From Taudactylus pleione (lineage: Eukaryota; Chordata; Amphibia; Anura; Myobatrachidae): a stretch of DNA of 64,000 bases. Shown here in pieces: positions 31,832-42,652 of this stretch. The translations under genes were made by a program, and so were the position numbers. Where the stretch lies: the NCBI GenBank assembly GCA_031769625.1, contig JAUIMM010001586.1, forward strand, positions 658,501-722,500, given 5' to 3'. The notes below the pieces were generated by a model. That model searched no databases and was not told the origin of the DNA. It saw nothing but the letters and a program-made list of their open reading frames with translations. How positions within the stretch are numbered: position 1 is the stretch's first letter; each line of letters begins with the position of its first letter.

Positions 31832-33504
31832 TCTACACTAGTGTATGGGGACAGCGGGCCATTCCAGAAGAGGAAGGTAAGCAGTAGATATCTGTGATAC
31901 TAGTGTATGGGGAAATCGGGCCATTCTGGGAGTGGAAGGTAAGCAGGAAATATCTGTTATAATAATGTATGGGGACAGCTGGCCATTCCAGGAGTGGAAG
32001 GTAAGCAGGAGATATCTGTGATACTAGTGTATGGGGACAGCGGTCCATTCCGGGAGTGGAAGGTAAGCAGGAAATATCTGTTATAATAATGTATGGGGAC
32101 AGCTGGCCATTCCAGGAGTGGAAGGTAAGCAGGAGATATCTGTGATACTAGTGTATGGGGACAGCGGGACATTCCGGGAGTGGAAGGTAAGCTGGTGATA
32201 TTTGTGATACTAGTGTATGGGGACAGCCAGCCATTCCAGGAGAGTAAAGTAAGCAGGAGATATCTGTGATACTAGTGTATGGGGACAACGGGCCATTCCG
32301 GGAGTGGAAGGATAGCAGAAGATATCTGTGATACTAGTGTATGGGGACAGCGGGCCATTCCGGGAGTGGAAGGTAAAAAGGAAATGTCTGTGATAGTAAT
32401 GTATGGGGACAGCGGGACATTCCGGAAGTGGAAGGTAAGCAGGTGATATCTGTGATACTAGTGTATGGGGACAGTGGGCCACTCCAGGAGAGGAAGGTAA
32501 GTAGGAGATATCTGTGATACTAGTGTATGGGGACAGCGGGCCATTCCAGGAGAGGAAGGTAAGCAGGAGATATTGTGATACTAGTGTATGGGGACAGCAG
32601 GATATTCCGAGAGGAAGGTAAGCAGGAGATATCTGTGATACTAGTGTATGGGGATAGCGGGCCATTCCGGGAGTGGAAGGTAAGCAGGAGCCATCTGTGA
32701 TACTAATGTATGGGGACAGCGGGTCATTCCACGAGAGGAAGGTAAGCAGGAGATATCCGTGATACTAGTGCATGAGCACAGCGGACCATTCCGCCAGAGG
32801 AAGGTAAGCATGAGATATCTGTGATACTAGTGTATGGGGGCAGCGGGCCATTCCGGGAGTGGAAGTAAGCAGGAGATATATGTGATACTAGTGTATGGAG
32901 ACAGTGGGCCATTCCAGGAGTGGAAGGTAAGCAGGAGATATCTGTGATACTAGTGTATGGGGAGAGTGGGCCATTCCAGGAGCGGAAGGTAAGCAGGAGA
33001 CATCTGTGATACTAGTGTATGGGGACAGCGGGCCATTCCACCAGAGGAAGGTAAGTAGGAGATATCTGTGATACTAGTGTATGGGGGCAGCGGGCCATTC
33101 CGGGAGTGGAAGTAAGCAGGAGATATATGTGATACTAGTGTGTGGGGCCAGTGGGCCATTCCGGGAGTGGAAGGTAAGCAGGAGACATCTGTGAAACTAG
33201 TGTATGGCGACAGCAGGCCATTCCACCAGAGGAAGGTAAGCAGAAGACATCTGTGATACTAGTGTATGGGGACAGCGGGCCATTCCACCAGAGGAAGGTA
33301 AGTAGGAGATATCTGTGATACTAGTGTATGGGGGCAGCGGGCCATGCCGGGAGTGGAAGTAAGCAGGAGATATATGTGATACTAGTCTATGGGGACAGCG
33401 GGCCATTCCGGGAGTGGAAGGTAAGGAAGAGACATCTGTGATACTAGTGTATGGGGACAGCGGGCCAATACGCCAGATGAAGGTAAGCAGGGGATATCTG
33501 TGAT
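31832..33504. repeat. 62-bp satellite array 3
   Basis: About 27 units. A two-unit segment (near 31925-32110) is duplicated relative to the other arrays, showing local unit-number change. Confidence 0.95.
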
Positions 33505-33880
33505 CAGGGCTGGATTAAGGCTTGTGGGGGCCCTGGGGCAACTAAGTTGTGGGGGCCCCCACCAAGGCACATAGAGCCTACCCCCCTCTTCCGCCACACA
33601 TTAAACACGCGCACACATATAATATATATGTAGCATATATATTTTGTATAACATACACACTAACACACAAATATACAGTATACACACACATACATACTAA
33701 CAAATATACACAGTATACACACACTAGCACATATATACACATTAACACATACACAGTATACACACACTATCACATACAGTATATACAATAATACATACAC
33801 AAACACATACAGTATATAAATAATAAAAAAGTACACATACAGTACACTCACATTCTATGCAGCTGCTGGTCACTTCATTA

Positions 33881-35422
33881 ATAATAATAATTTTATATTG
33901 CGCTTTTCTCCTAAAGGACTCAAAGTGCTTTACATTTACAGTACAAAATACAAAACAAGCTTAAACAAGGGACATTAGTGAAATGCTTGGGTGAATAGGT
34001 GAGTCTTGAGTCTATTTTTGAAGGATTCTAGAGTGGAGGCCTCTCGAACTGTGCGGGGAAGTGAGTTCCATAAGGTTGGAGCCACAAAACTGAAAGCTCG
34101 ACCCCCAGACGAATTCCGTGAGATTCTAGGTACTGTTAATAGTCCTTTGTCAACGGATCGCAGTAATCGAGTGGGACAGTAGGGAATCAGAAGCTGCTTC
34201 AGGTACCTTGGGCCATGGTCATGAAGGGCTTTGTAAGTTATTAATCCAATCTTGAAAGCAATTCGCCATCTGACAGGCAGCCAGTGAAGGGAGTAGAGAA
34301 TGGGTGTTATGTGGCTGGAACGGGGCTGGTTGGTTAATAGCCTGGCAGCTGCGTTTTGTACCATCTGCAAGCGGTGTAATTCTTTTGCTGGGAGACCGAG
34401 GTAGAGGGCATTGCAGTAGTCTAGGCGTGATGATATAAATGCATGTATGACTTTAGGCAGATCTTCTGAGGGAATTAAGTGCTTGATTCTGGCTATGTTC
34501 CTCAGATGAAAGAATGAGGATTTGATTGTGGCTGATACCTGATGTTTAAGTGTCAAGCCACTATCCAGGACAACACCAAGATTCCGCACATGTTTAGTGT
34601 TTTGTAATTCTGAACCCCCAAGCGTAAGTCCTGTTGGTTGGCTATGCTGTAGCCCTGTCCTGTGACCTATCATAAGAACCTCTGTTTTATCAGGGCTCAG
34701 TCGCAGCCAACTGGCACTCATCCACTCCTGAAGCTCAGCCAGGCAGCCATTTAGGGTTGTTATTGGGTCATTTGTACCTGGAGCAAAGGACAGGTACAGT
34801 TGTGTATCATCTGCATAGCAGTGGTAAACCAGGCCATGACGTCTGATTATTTCACCCAGTGGCAGCATGTATACTGCAAAAAGCATGGGAGATAGTATAG
34901 AACCCTGTGGGACACCGCATGGAAGTGACACTGGTGATGAAGAGTTTACTCCAGAAGAAACTCTCTGTGACCTGCCAGTGAGAAATGATTTGAACCATCT
35001 AAGGACTGTGCCATCCAGTCCACAGAAATTTTTCAGGCGCTCAATTAGAATCCCATGGTCCACAGTATCTAATGCTGCTGAGAGATCCAGAAGGATTAAG
35101 ATTGAACAATCACCTCTGTCTCTTGCCATCAGAAGATCATTAAGCACACATACCAGGGCTGTTTCAGTGCTATGTCTTCTCCTGAATCCTGACTGGAATG
35201 GATCATAAATATCATGGGTAGACAGGTGGGTTTCCAGTTGCATTGCCACCACTTTCTCAATGACCTTTCCTAGAAAAGGAAGGTTTGATACTGGTCTATA
35301 GTTGGTCATGCAGTCAGGGTCTAAATTAGGTTTTTTAAGAAGTGGTCTAACAATTGCTTCCTTTAGTGGTTCTGGAAAAATAGCTGTTTGCAAAGAGCAT
35401 TGAACTATTTTTGCAATTACAG
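33881..35422 (-). mobile_element. L2/CR1-type LINE, 5'-truncated
   Basis: Reading the minus strand, a reverse-transcriptase frame is followed by a short 3' untranslated region containing GAGTCCTTTAGGAG and AAAGCGCAATATAAAA and ending in an AAT/ATT microsatellite (33881-33893). That tail is typical of the L2/CR1 group. Borders come from comparison with the uninterrupted hAT at 37071-37666, where TTCATTA runs straight into GGCCCTGCGCC. It is truncated at the 5' end as usual for target-primed insertion. Confidence 0.92.
33975..35421 (-). CDS. LINE reverse transcriptase, C-terminal part
   Basis: The frame is open from the truncation point at about 35421 to the stop near 33975. The first Met is at 35393, giving 472 residues. 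Reverse-transcriptase motifs run in order: NYRPVSNLPFLGKVIEK, GFRRRHSTETAL, the metal-binding block ILLDLSAALDTVDH (Leu where Phe is usual), GVPQGSILSP, and the catalytic YADDTQLYL. The thumb region and a C-terminal LHWLPVRWRIAFKI segment typical of L2/CR1 proteins follow. The endonuclease domain is missing. It would copy LINE RNA at a nicked target, but this copy lacks its endonuclease and promoter, so it is probably inert despite the open frame. Confidence 0.9.
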
Positions 35423-35642
35423 GGCCCTGCGCCGTACTGCCGCGATTCGTGGATCATATGAGGATGGGTTGTTGTGTTGGCTGCGCCCCCATTTCGGCAA
35501 TGGTAAAAGGGGGAATTGGTCCATCAGAGGGGGTCTCTAGGTACTCAGAAACCCCCCTGCGTGCTCTAGTGGTGAGGGTCCCTCTGAGTGTGGGGGCCCC
35601 TTTGACGACCGTCCCAGTCACCCTCCCGTTAATCCGGCTCTG

Positions 35643-37070
35643 TCTGTGATACTAGTGTATGGGGACAGCGGGCCATTCTGGGAAAGAAAGTTAAGCAGGA
35701 GATATCTGTGATACTAGTGTATGGGGACAGCGGGCCATTCCGGTAGAGGAAGGTATGCAGGAGATATCTGTGATACTAGTGTATGGGGACAGTGTGCAAT
35801 TTCGGGAGAGAAAGGTAAGCAGGAGATATCTGTGATACTAGTGTATGGGGACAGTGGGCAATTTCGGGAGAGAAAGGTAAGCAGGAGATATCTGTGATAC
35901 TAGTGTATGGGGACAGCGGGCCATTCCGGGAAAGAAAGTTAAGCAGGAGATATCTGTGATACTAGTGTATGGGGACAGCGGGCCATTCCGGTAGAGGAAG
36001 GTATGCAGGAGATATCTGTGATACTAGTGTATGGGGACAGTGGGCAATTTCGGGAGAGAAAGGTAAGAAGGAGATATCTGTGATATTAGTGTATGGGGAC
36101 AGCGGGACATTCCGGGAGAGAAAGATAAGCAGGAGATGTCTGTGATACTAGTGTATGGAGACAGCAGGCCATTCTGGAAGAGGAGGGTAAGCAGGAGACA
36201 TCTGTGATACTAGTGTATGGGGACAGCGGGCCATTCCACCAGAGGAAGGTAAGTAGGAGATATATGTGATACTAGTGTATTGGGGCAGCGGGCCATTCCG
36301 GGAGTGGAAGTAAGCAGGAGACATCTGTGATACTAGTCTATGGGGACAGCGGGCCATTCCGGGAGTGGAAGTAAGCAGTAGATATATGTGATACTAGTGT
36401 ATGGGGACAGCAGGCCATTCCACCAGAGGAAGGTAAGCAGAAGACATCTGTGATACTAGTCTATGGGGACAGCGGGCCATTCCGGGAGTGGAAGGTAAGC
36501 AAGAGACATCTGTGTTACTAGTGTATGGGGACAGTGGGCAATTCCGGGAGAGGAAGGTAAGTAGGAGATATCTGTGATTCTAGTGTATGGCGACAGCGGG
36601 CCATTCCGGGAGTGGAAGTAAGCAGGAGATATATGTACTAGTGTATGGGGACAGCAGGCCATTCCACCAGAGGAAGGTAAGCAGAAGACATCTGTGATAC
36701 TAGTCTATGGGGACAGCGGGCCATTCCGGGAGTGGAAGGTAAGCAAAAGACATCTGTGATACTAGTGTATGAGGACAGCGGGCCATTCCGGGAGAAGAAG
36801 GTAAGTAGGAGATATCTGTGATTCTTGTGTATGGGGACAGTGGGCCATTCCGGGTGTGGAAGGAAAGCAGGAGATATATGTGATACTAGTGTATGGTGAC
36901 AGCGGGTCATTCCACGAGAGGAAGGTAAGTAGGAGATATCTGTGATTCTAGTGTATGGGGACAGTGGGCCATTCCGGGAGTGGAAGGAAAGCAGGAGATA
37001 TATGTGATACTAGTGTATGGGGACAGCGGGCCATTACGCCAGAGGAAGGTAAGCAGGGGATATCTGTGAT
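35643..37070. repeat. 62-bp satellite array 4
   Basis: About 23 units between two hAT copies. It includes variants GGGAAAGAAAGTTAAGCAGG and CAATTTCGGGAGAGAAAGG not seen in arrays 1-3, plus units that match the right parts of arrays 1-3. Confidence 0.95.
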
Positions 37071-37666
37071 CAGGGCTGGATTAAGGCTTGTGGGGGCCCT
37101 GGGGCAACTAAGTTGTGGGGGCCCCCACCAAGGCACATAGAGCCTACCCCCCTCCCCCGCCACACATTAAACACGCGCACACATATAATATATATGTAGC
37201 AAACATATATTTTATATAACATACACACTAACACACAAATATACAGTATACACACACATACCTACTAACAAATATACACAGTATACACACACTAGCACAT
37301 ATATACACATTAACACATACACAGTATACACACTAACACATACAGTATATACAATAACACATACACAAACACATACAGTATATAAATAATAAAACAGTAC
37401 ACAACAGTACACTCACATTCTATGCAGCTGCTGGTCACTTCATTAGGCCCTGCGCCGTACTGCCACGATTCGTGGGTCATATGAGGATGGTTTGTTGTGT
37501 TGGCTGCGCCCCCATTTCGGCAACGGTAGAAGGGGGAATTGGTCCATCAGAGGGGGTCTCTAGGTACTCAGAAACCCCCCCTGCGTGCTCTAGTGGTGAG
37601 GGTCCCTCTAAGTGTGCGGGCCCCTTTGACGACCGTCCCTGTCGCCCTCCCCTTAATCCGGCCCTG
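37071..37666 (+). mobile_element. Full-length non-autonomous hAT element
   Basis: 596 bp, ends CAGGGCTGGATTAAGG and CCTTAATCCGGCCCTG, with the exact 8-bp duplication TCTGTGAT at 37063-37070 and 37667-37674. The interior holds a CA/TA tract and a GGTCATATGAGGATGG segment, and no protein. It serves as the undisturbed reference for the other copies, lacking both the LINE and the serial-hairpin insertion. Confidence 0.95.
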
Positions 37667-38483
37667 TCTGTGATACTAGTGTATGGGGACAGCGGGCCAT
37701 TCCGGGAAAGAAAGTGAAGCAGGAGATATCTGTGATACTAGTGTATGGGGACAGCGGGCCATTCCGGTAGAGGAAGGTATGCAGGAGATATCTGTGATAC
37801 TAGTGTATGGGGACAGTGGGCAATTTCGGGAGAGAAAGATAAGCAGGAGATGTCTGTGATACTAGTGTATGGGGACAGCGGGCCATTCCGTCAGAGGAAG
37901 GTAAGCAGGAGATATCTGTTATACTAGTGTATGGGGACAGCGGGCCATTCCGGGAGAGGAAGGTAAGCAGGAGATATCTGTGATACTAGTGTATGGGGAC
38001 AGCGGGCCATTCTGGAAGAGGAGGGTAAGCAGGAGATATCTGTGATACTAGTGTATGGGGACAGCGGGCCATTCCGTCAGAGGAAGGTAAGCAGGAGATA
38101 TCTGTTATACTAGTGTATGGGGACAGCGGGCCATTCCAGGAGAGGAAGGTAAGCAGGAGATATCTGTGATACTAGTGTATGGGGACAGTGGGCAATTTCG
38201 GGAGAGAAAGGTAAGCAGGAGATATCTGTGATATTAGTGTATGGGGACAGCGGGACATTCCGGGAGAGGAAGGTAAGCAGGAGATATCTGTGATACTAGT
38301 GTATGGGGACAGCGGGCCATTCTGGAAGAGTAGGGTAAGCAGGAGATATCTGTGATACTAGTGTATGGGGACAGCAGGCCACATCAGGAGAGGAAGGTAA
38401 GTAGGAGATTTCTGTAATACTAGTGTATGGGGACAGCGGGCCATTCCGGGAGAGAAAGATAAGCAGGTGATACTAGTATCTGT
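37667..38483. repeat. 62-bp satellite array 5
   Basis: About 13 units, more homogeneous than the other arrays. The first units repeat those at the start of array 4, so array and hAT were duplicated together with a period of about 2.02 kb. Confidence 0.95.
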
Positions 38484-38517
38484 GATATCTCCTGCTTTAC
38501 CTTCTTGATGAATGGCC
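38484..38517. repeat. Inverted partial satellite unit at array end
   Basis: ATATCTCCTGCTTTACCTTC followed by ATGAATGGCC is the complement of a satellite unit. The junction contains GATACTAGTATC, a palindrome. The array thus ends by folding back on itself. Confidence 0.75.
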
Positions 38518-38646
38518 TGAATACTTAATCTCTACATTCTGCTTTTGTAGAAATTAAGTGATGATGAATAGGCCCTTAAGTATTGCCAGAATTAATACAT
38601 AATTTTCTTACACAAGATGCAACCAAACCATACTTATGTTCACTCA
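38518..38646. other. Spacer, no features recognised
   Basis: AT-rich sequence with no repeat partner and no open frame of note. Confidence 0.3.
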
Positions 38647-39220
38647 GGACCTGATTCAGACCCGTTGCTAGATGCGTTCGCACGCACCCACTTATCTGGC
38701 CAACCCATAGCAAGGCAGACGATCGCACGGCAAGGCATTAGCACACCCACTATGTCTTGGCGTGTGATCACTTTGTGTATGCAACACCCATCAGCCTGTC
38801 ATAAGATGCCCACTTGCGCATGTCATCTCCAGGAAGTGTATGCAACCATCGGTACATCTAGTACCATCGCAACGCTTGTGGTTGACTATACTCTACCACA
38901 AGCACTGCGAGCAATTCAGTGTGAAATACAACCAGGTGATGTCTACAATGACGTTGCCTATTAGTTATGCACGCCTCTGCAACGGCGTTAAGACGCTAAG
39001 ACACGCCTGCGTTCGTACCTCCACTCCCCCATTTCTAGTGGCCAGCCCCTGTCACCACCCACAAACTGCTTCTCCTGTCACTCATTCAGCCGGGCTGTCT
39101 ATGCGCAGCGAGCGTACGCTTCCCGATCACTCGCACTGGTTCGTGCATGGTGATGTGTACACATGTGCAGAATGCAAACATCAGCTGCCTGCGCGCAAAA
39201 GCTTCCTAACGAGCGGGTAT
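38647..39220 (+). mobile_element. Diverged MITE of the GGCCTGATTCAGA family
   Basis: Starts GGACCTGATTCAGACCCG. The interior follows the MITEs at 4851 and 10268 by eye: AGCACTGCGAGCAATTCAG, ACAACCAGGTGATG, TAGTTATGCACGCC and ACACGCCTGCGTTCG in the same order. The right end after AACGAGCGGGT is lost or decayed. Confidence 0.65.
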
Positions 39221-39938
39221 CTCCTGCCTCTATTATTGCAACCTCCTCCAATCTGGCATTCCTCTAAAGTACTTATGTAGATTCAGGGTAAAGTAATTAT
39301 TGGGTAAGTGGACTCTGGTAACATCTTAATATGAGGGAGTGATTGCCGAGAGAAGAACTAAGAAATACTTGCTACATATTGACCGAATATTCAAGGAAGA
39401 TCGATCTTACCCTACTACACAAATTACCCATGGTATCTGAGTAGTAATCTCTAGCCGTAATGCAGGATTGTGCCCCTATTCACAAGCCCTTTCTTTATAC
39501 GCAGAAACTGACTGCACATTCAGAAAATGTCATGAGTATAAAGTCTGGGGGTTTGGAGCGCTGATGAAAAACATTCTCTTTCTCTACTGGTCTCCCCCTG
39601 TCTCAGAGTTTGTGAGTCTCTCACTCAAGACAGGAAAACAGGGATCACAATGACTTAATTTCATGTGAGGTTTTTCCGCAATACCAGCTGCAGACGATAG
39701 GTGGCAGTGCACTGTCAACACTTAAAACGAGAATATCTGCTGCTATACCAACTACAGACAACAGATGGCAGTGCAACACTGCAAATAAAACTGCAAATAA
39801 TTTTACAATTACTGCAATTTACTGGTGTTTCAGTAGATGTTTTGTTTGCCAGTTTCTCGGCTTCATCCCTAATGTTTCTACCTTCACTAATCTATCAACC
39901 TCAGCTTTGTCCCGGACAAACCTTTCTTTCAGGACTAA
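39221..39938. other. Unrecognised DNA with a short direct repeat
   Basis: Two diverged copies of ACAGA(C)(A/G)A..GGCAGTGCA lie about 70 bp apart near 39690 and 39760. Otherwise there is no gene, terminus or repeat match in the window. Confidence 0.35.
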
Positions 39939-40097
39939 GGGGTCTATCTACTAAGCCTTGGATGGAGATAAAGTGGACAGAGATAAAGTACCAGTCTACC
40001 AGCTCCTAACTGTCCTTTTTCAAACGCAGCCTGTGACATGGCAGTTAGGAGCTGATTGGCTGGTCCTTTCTCTGTTCACTTTATCTCCATCCAAGGC
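39939..40097. mobile_element. Foldback MITE (GGGGTCTATCTACTAAG family)
   Basis: AGCCTTGGATGGAGATAAAG pairs with CTTTATCTCCATCCAAGGCT. The inner part pairs CAGCTCCTAACTG with CAGTTAGGAGCTG. The outermost right end after AAGGCT is lost. The core GGAGCTGATTGGCTGG is shared with the foldback at 4036-4223. Confidence 0.78.
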
Positions 40098-40104
40098 TAG
40101 AACG

Positions 40105-40163
40105 GGGCTCAGGAAGAAGCAGCTGACAGATGGCCGATTGCGGCCCCCCTAGTTACGGCCCTG
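40105..40163 (-). mobile_element. Solo hAT right end
   Basis: CCCCCTAGTTACGGCCCTG is the complement of the common hAT terminus CAGGGCCGTAACTAG. No left partner is identified nearby. Confidence 0.6.
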
Positions 40164-40472
40164 CAAACAGTGCATGTTTTCCAGGTCTCCTCATAGAATC
40201 ACAAGTGAGATATTCACTCCACCTGTGCATTTTTTAAAATGTGTCAGTGGGTAATGAATACACCTGTGCTCCTGCTGGGTGACCTGGAAAACGTGACCTG
40301 TGTGGGGTCCTGAGGACAGAGTTTGAGAAATGGCCACACACTAGACCAACTTTCATCCAACCATCCAACTGCACTCCTTCTCCCATCCATATCAAACACA
40401 CTTCGCTTTCCTTCTCCCACCCACATCCCACACACTGCGCTCCCCTTCTCCCACCCACATCCCACACACTGC

Positions 40473-41900
40473 ACTCAACTTCTTCCATTCACATCCCTCA
40501 CACTGCGCTCCCTTTCTCCTTCCATATCCCACACATTGCACTCCCCTTCTCCCAACCACATCCCACACACTGCGCTCCCCTTCTCCTTCCATATCCCACA
40601 CACTGCACTCCCCTTCTCCCAACCACATCCCACACACTGCGCTCCCCTTCTTCCATTCACATCCCACACACTGCACTCCCCTTCTACCACCCACATCCCA
40701 CACACTGCGCTCCCCTTCTCCATCCATATCCCACACACTGCGCTCCCCTTCTCCCACCCACATCCCACACACTTCTCTTTCATTCTCCCACCCACATCCC
40801 ACACACTGCGCACCCCTTCTGCCATTCACATCCCACACACTGCGCTCCCCTTCTCCCACCCACATCTCACACACTGCGCTCCCCTTCTCCCACCCACATC
40901 CCACACACTGCGCTCCCCTTCTCCATCCATATCCCACACACTGCACTCCCCTTCTCCCATTCACATTCCACACTGCGCTCACGTTCTCCATTCATATCCC
41001 ACACACTGCACTCCCCTTCTCCATTCACATCCCACACACTACGCTCCCCTTCTCCCACCCACATCCCACACTCTGAGCTCCTCTTCTCCCACCCACATCC
41101 CACACACTGCACTCCCCTTCTACATCCATATCCCACACACTGCACTCCTCTTCTCCCACCCACATCCCACACACTGCGCTCCCCTTCTCCCACCCACATC
41201 CCACACACTGTGCTCCCCTTCTCCCACCCACATCCCACACACTGCGCTCCCCTTCTCCCACAATCATCCCACACACTGCGCTCCCCTTCTTCATCCATAT
41301 CCCACACACTGCACTCCCCTTCTCCCATTCACATTCCACACACTGCGCTCACATTCTCCATCCATATCCCACACACTGCGCTCCCCTTCTCCCACTCACA
41401 TCCCACACTCTGAGCTCCCCTTCTCCCACCCACATCCCACACACTGCGCTCCCCTTCTCCCACCCACATCCCACACACTGCGCTCCCCTTCTCACACCCA
41501 CATCCCACACTCTGAGCTCCCCTTCTCGCACCCACATCCCACACACTGCGCTCCCCTTCTCCCACCCACATCCCACAAACTGCGCTCCCCTTCTCCCACC
41601 CACATCCCACACACTGCGCTCCCCTTCTCCCACCCACATCCCACACACTGCACTCCCCTTATCCCACCCACATCCCACACACTGCGCTCCCCTTATCCCA
41701 CCCTCATCCCACACACTGCACTCCCCTTCTTCATCCATATCCCACACACTGCGCTCCCCTTCTCCCACCCACATCCCACACACTGCGCTCCCCTTCTCCC
41801 ACCCACATCCCACACACTGCGCTCCCCTTCTCCCACCCACATCCCACACACTGCGCTCCCCTTCTCCCACCCACATCCCACACACTGTGCTCCCCTTCTT
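40473..41900. repeat. Megasatellite higher-order block, copy 1 of 5
   Basis: Marked by ACTCAACTTCTTCCATTCAC and, about 300 bp later, by ACTTCTCTTTCATTCTCC. The same pair of markers recurs at about 45216/45516, 49593/49888, 57308/57637 and 60809/61107. Variant order between the markers is conserved. Confidence 0.8.
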
Positions 41901-42652
41901 CATCTATATCCCACACACTGCACTCCTCTTCTCCCACCCACATCTCACACACTGCACTCCCCTTCTCCCACCCATATCACACACTGCGCTCCCCTTCTCC
42001 CACCCACATCCCACACACTGTGCTCCCCTTCATCTATATCCCACACACTGCACTCCTCTTCTCCCACCCACATCTCACACACTGCACTCCCCTTCTCCAT
42101 CCATATCCCACACACTGCACTCCCCTTCTCCCATTCACATTCCACACTGTGCTCACATTCTCCATCCACATCCCACACACTGCGCTCCCCTTCTCCCACC
42201 CACATCCCACACTCTGAGCTCCCCTTCTCCCACCCACATCCCACACACTGCGCTCCCCTTCTCCCACCCACATCCCACACACTGCGCTCCCCTTCTCCCA
42301 CCCACATCCCACACTCTGAGCTCCCCTTCTCCCACCCACATCCCACACTCTGAGCTCCCCTTCTCTCACCCACATCCCACACAATGTGCTCCCCTTCTCC
42401 CATTCACATTCCACACTGTGCTCACATTCTCCATCCACATCCCACACACTGCGCTCCCCTTCTCCCACCCACATCCCACACTCTGAGCTCCCCTTCTCCC
42501 ACCCACATCCCACACACTGCGCTCCCCTTCTCCCACCCACATCCCACACACTGCGCTCCCCTTCTCCCACCCACATCCCATACTCTGAGCTCCCCTTCTC
42601 CCACCCACATCCCACACTCTGAGCTCCCCTTCTCTCACCCACATCCCACACA

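Larger units (their letters stand above)
27448..33880. repeat. Tandem triplication, unit 3
   Basis: Same order of parts, but without the serial-hairpin insertion in the hAT. At its right edge the hAT continues into an L2-type LINE tail (from 33881) where units 1 and 2 jump back to GTTATATT. This is the least rearranged unit. Confidence 0.9.
33505..35642 (+). mobile_element. hAT element split by a LINE, with 8-bp target duplication
   Basis: The left end CAGGGCTGGATTAAGG and right end AATCCGGCTCTG are inverted. TCTGTGAT flanks both sides (33497-33504 and 35643-35650), an exact 8-bp duplication as expected for hAT elements. The hAT portion is about 596 bp and has no transposase. The LINE occupies 33881-35422 within it. 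The position of the serial-hairpin insertion seen in units 1 and 2 is empty here (33702-33716). Confidence 0.92.

Noticed and set aside
31391..31897. A 168-codon frame present in units 2 and 3
   Set aside because: It runs through a diverged serial-hairpin element into the satellite; unit 1 lacks its start because of a deletion.
13665..33880. The triplication as a simple assembly duplication
   Set aside because: The units differ by an insertion of about 0.55 kb, several indels and many substitutions, and an assembly artefact would give identical copies. Long reads would still be the proper test.
40323..42353. A 676-codon open frame, and many like it up to 916 codons to the end of the window, as repeat proteins
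   Set aside because: They follow from a stop-free 34-bp satellite consensus, occur on both strands and in every phase, and have no domain or gene structure.
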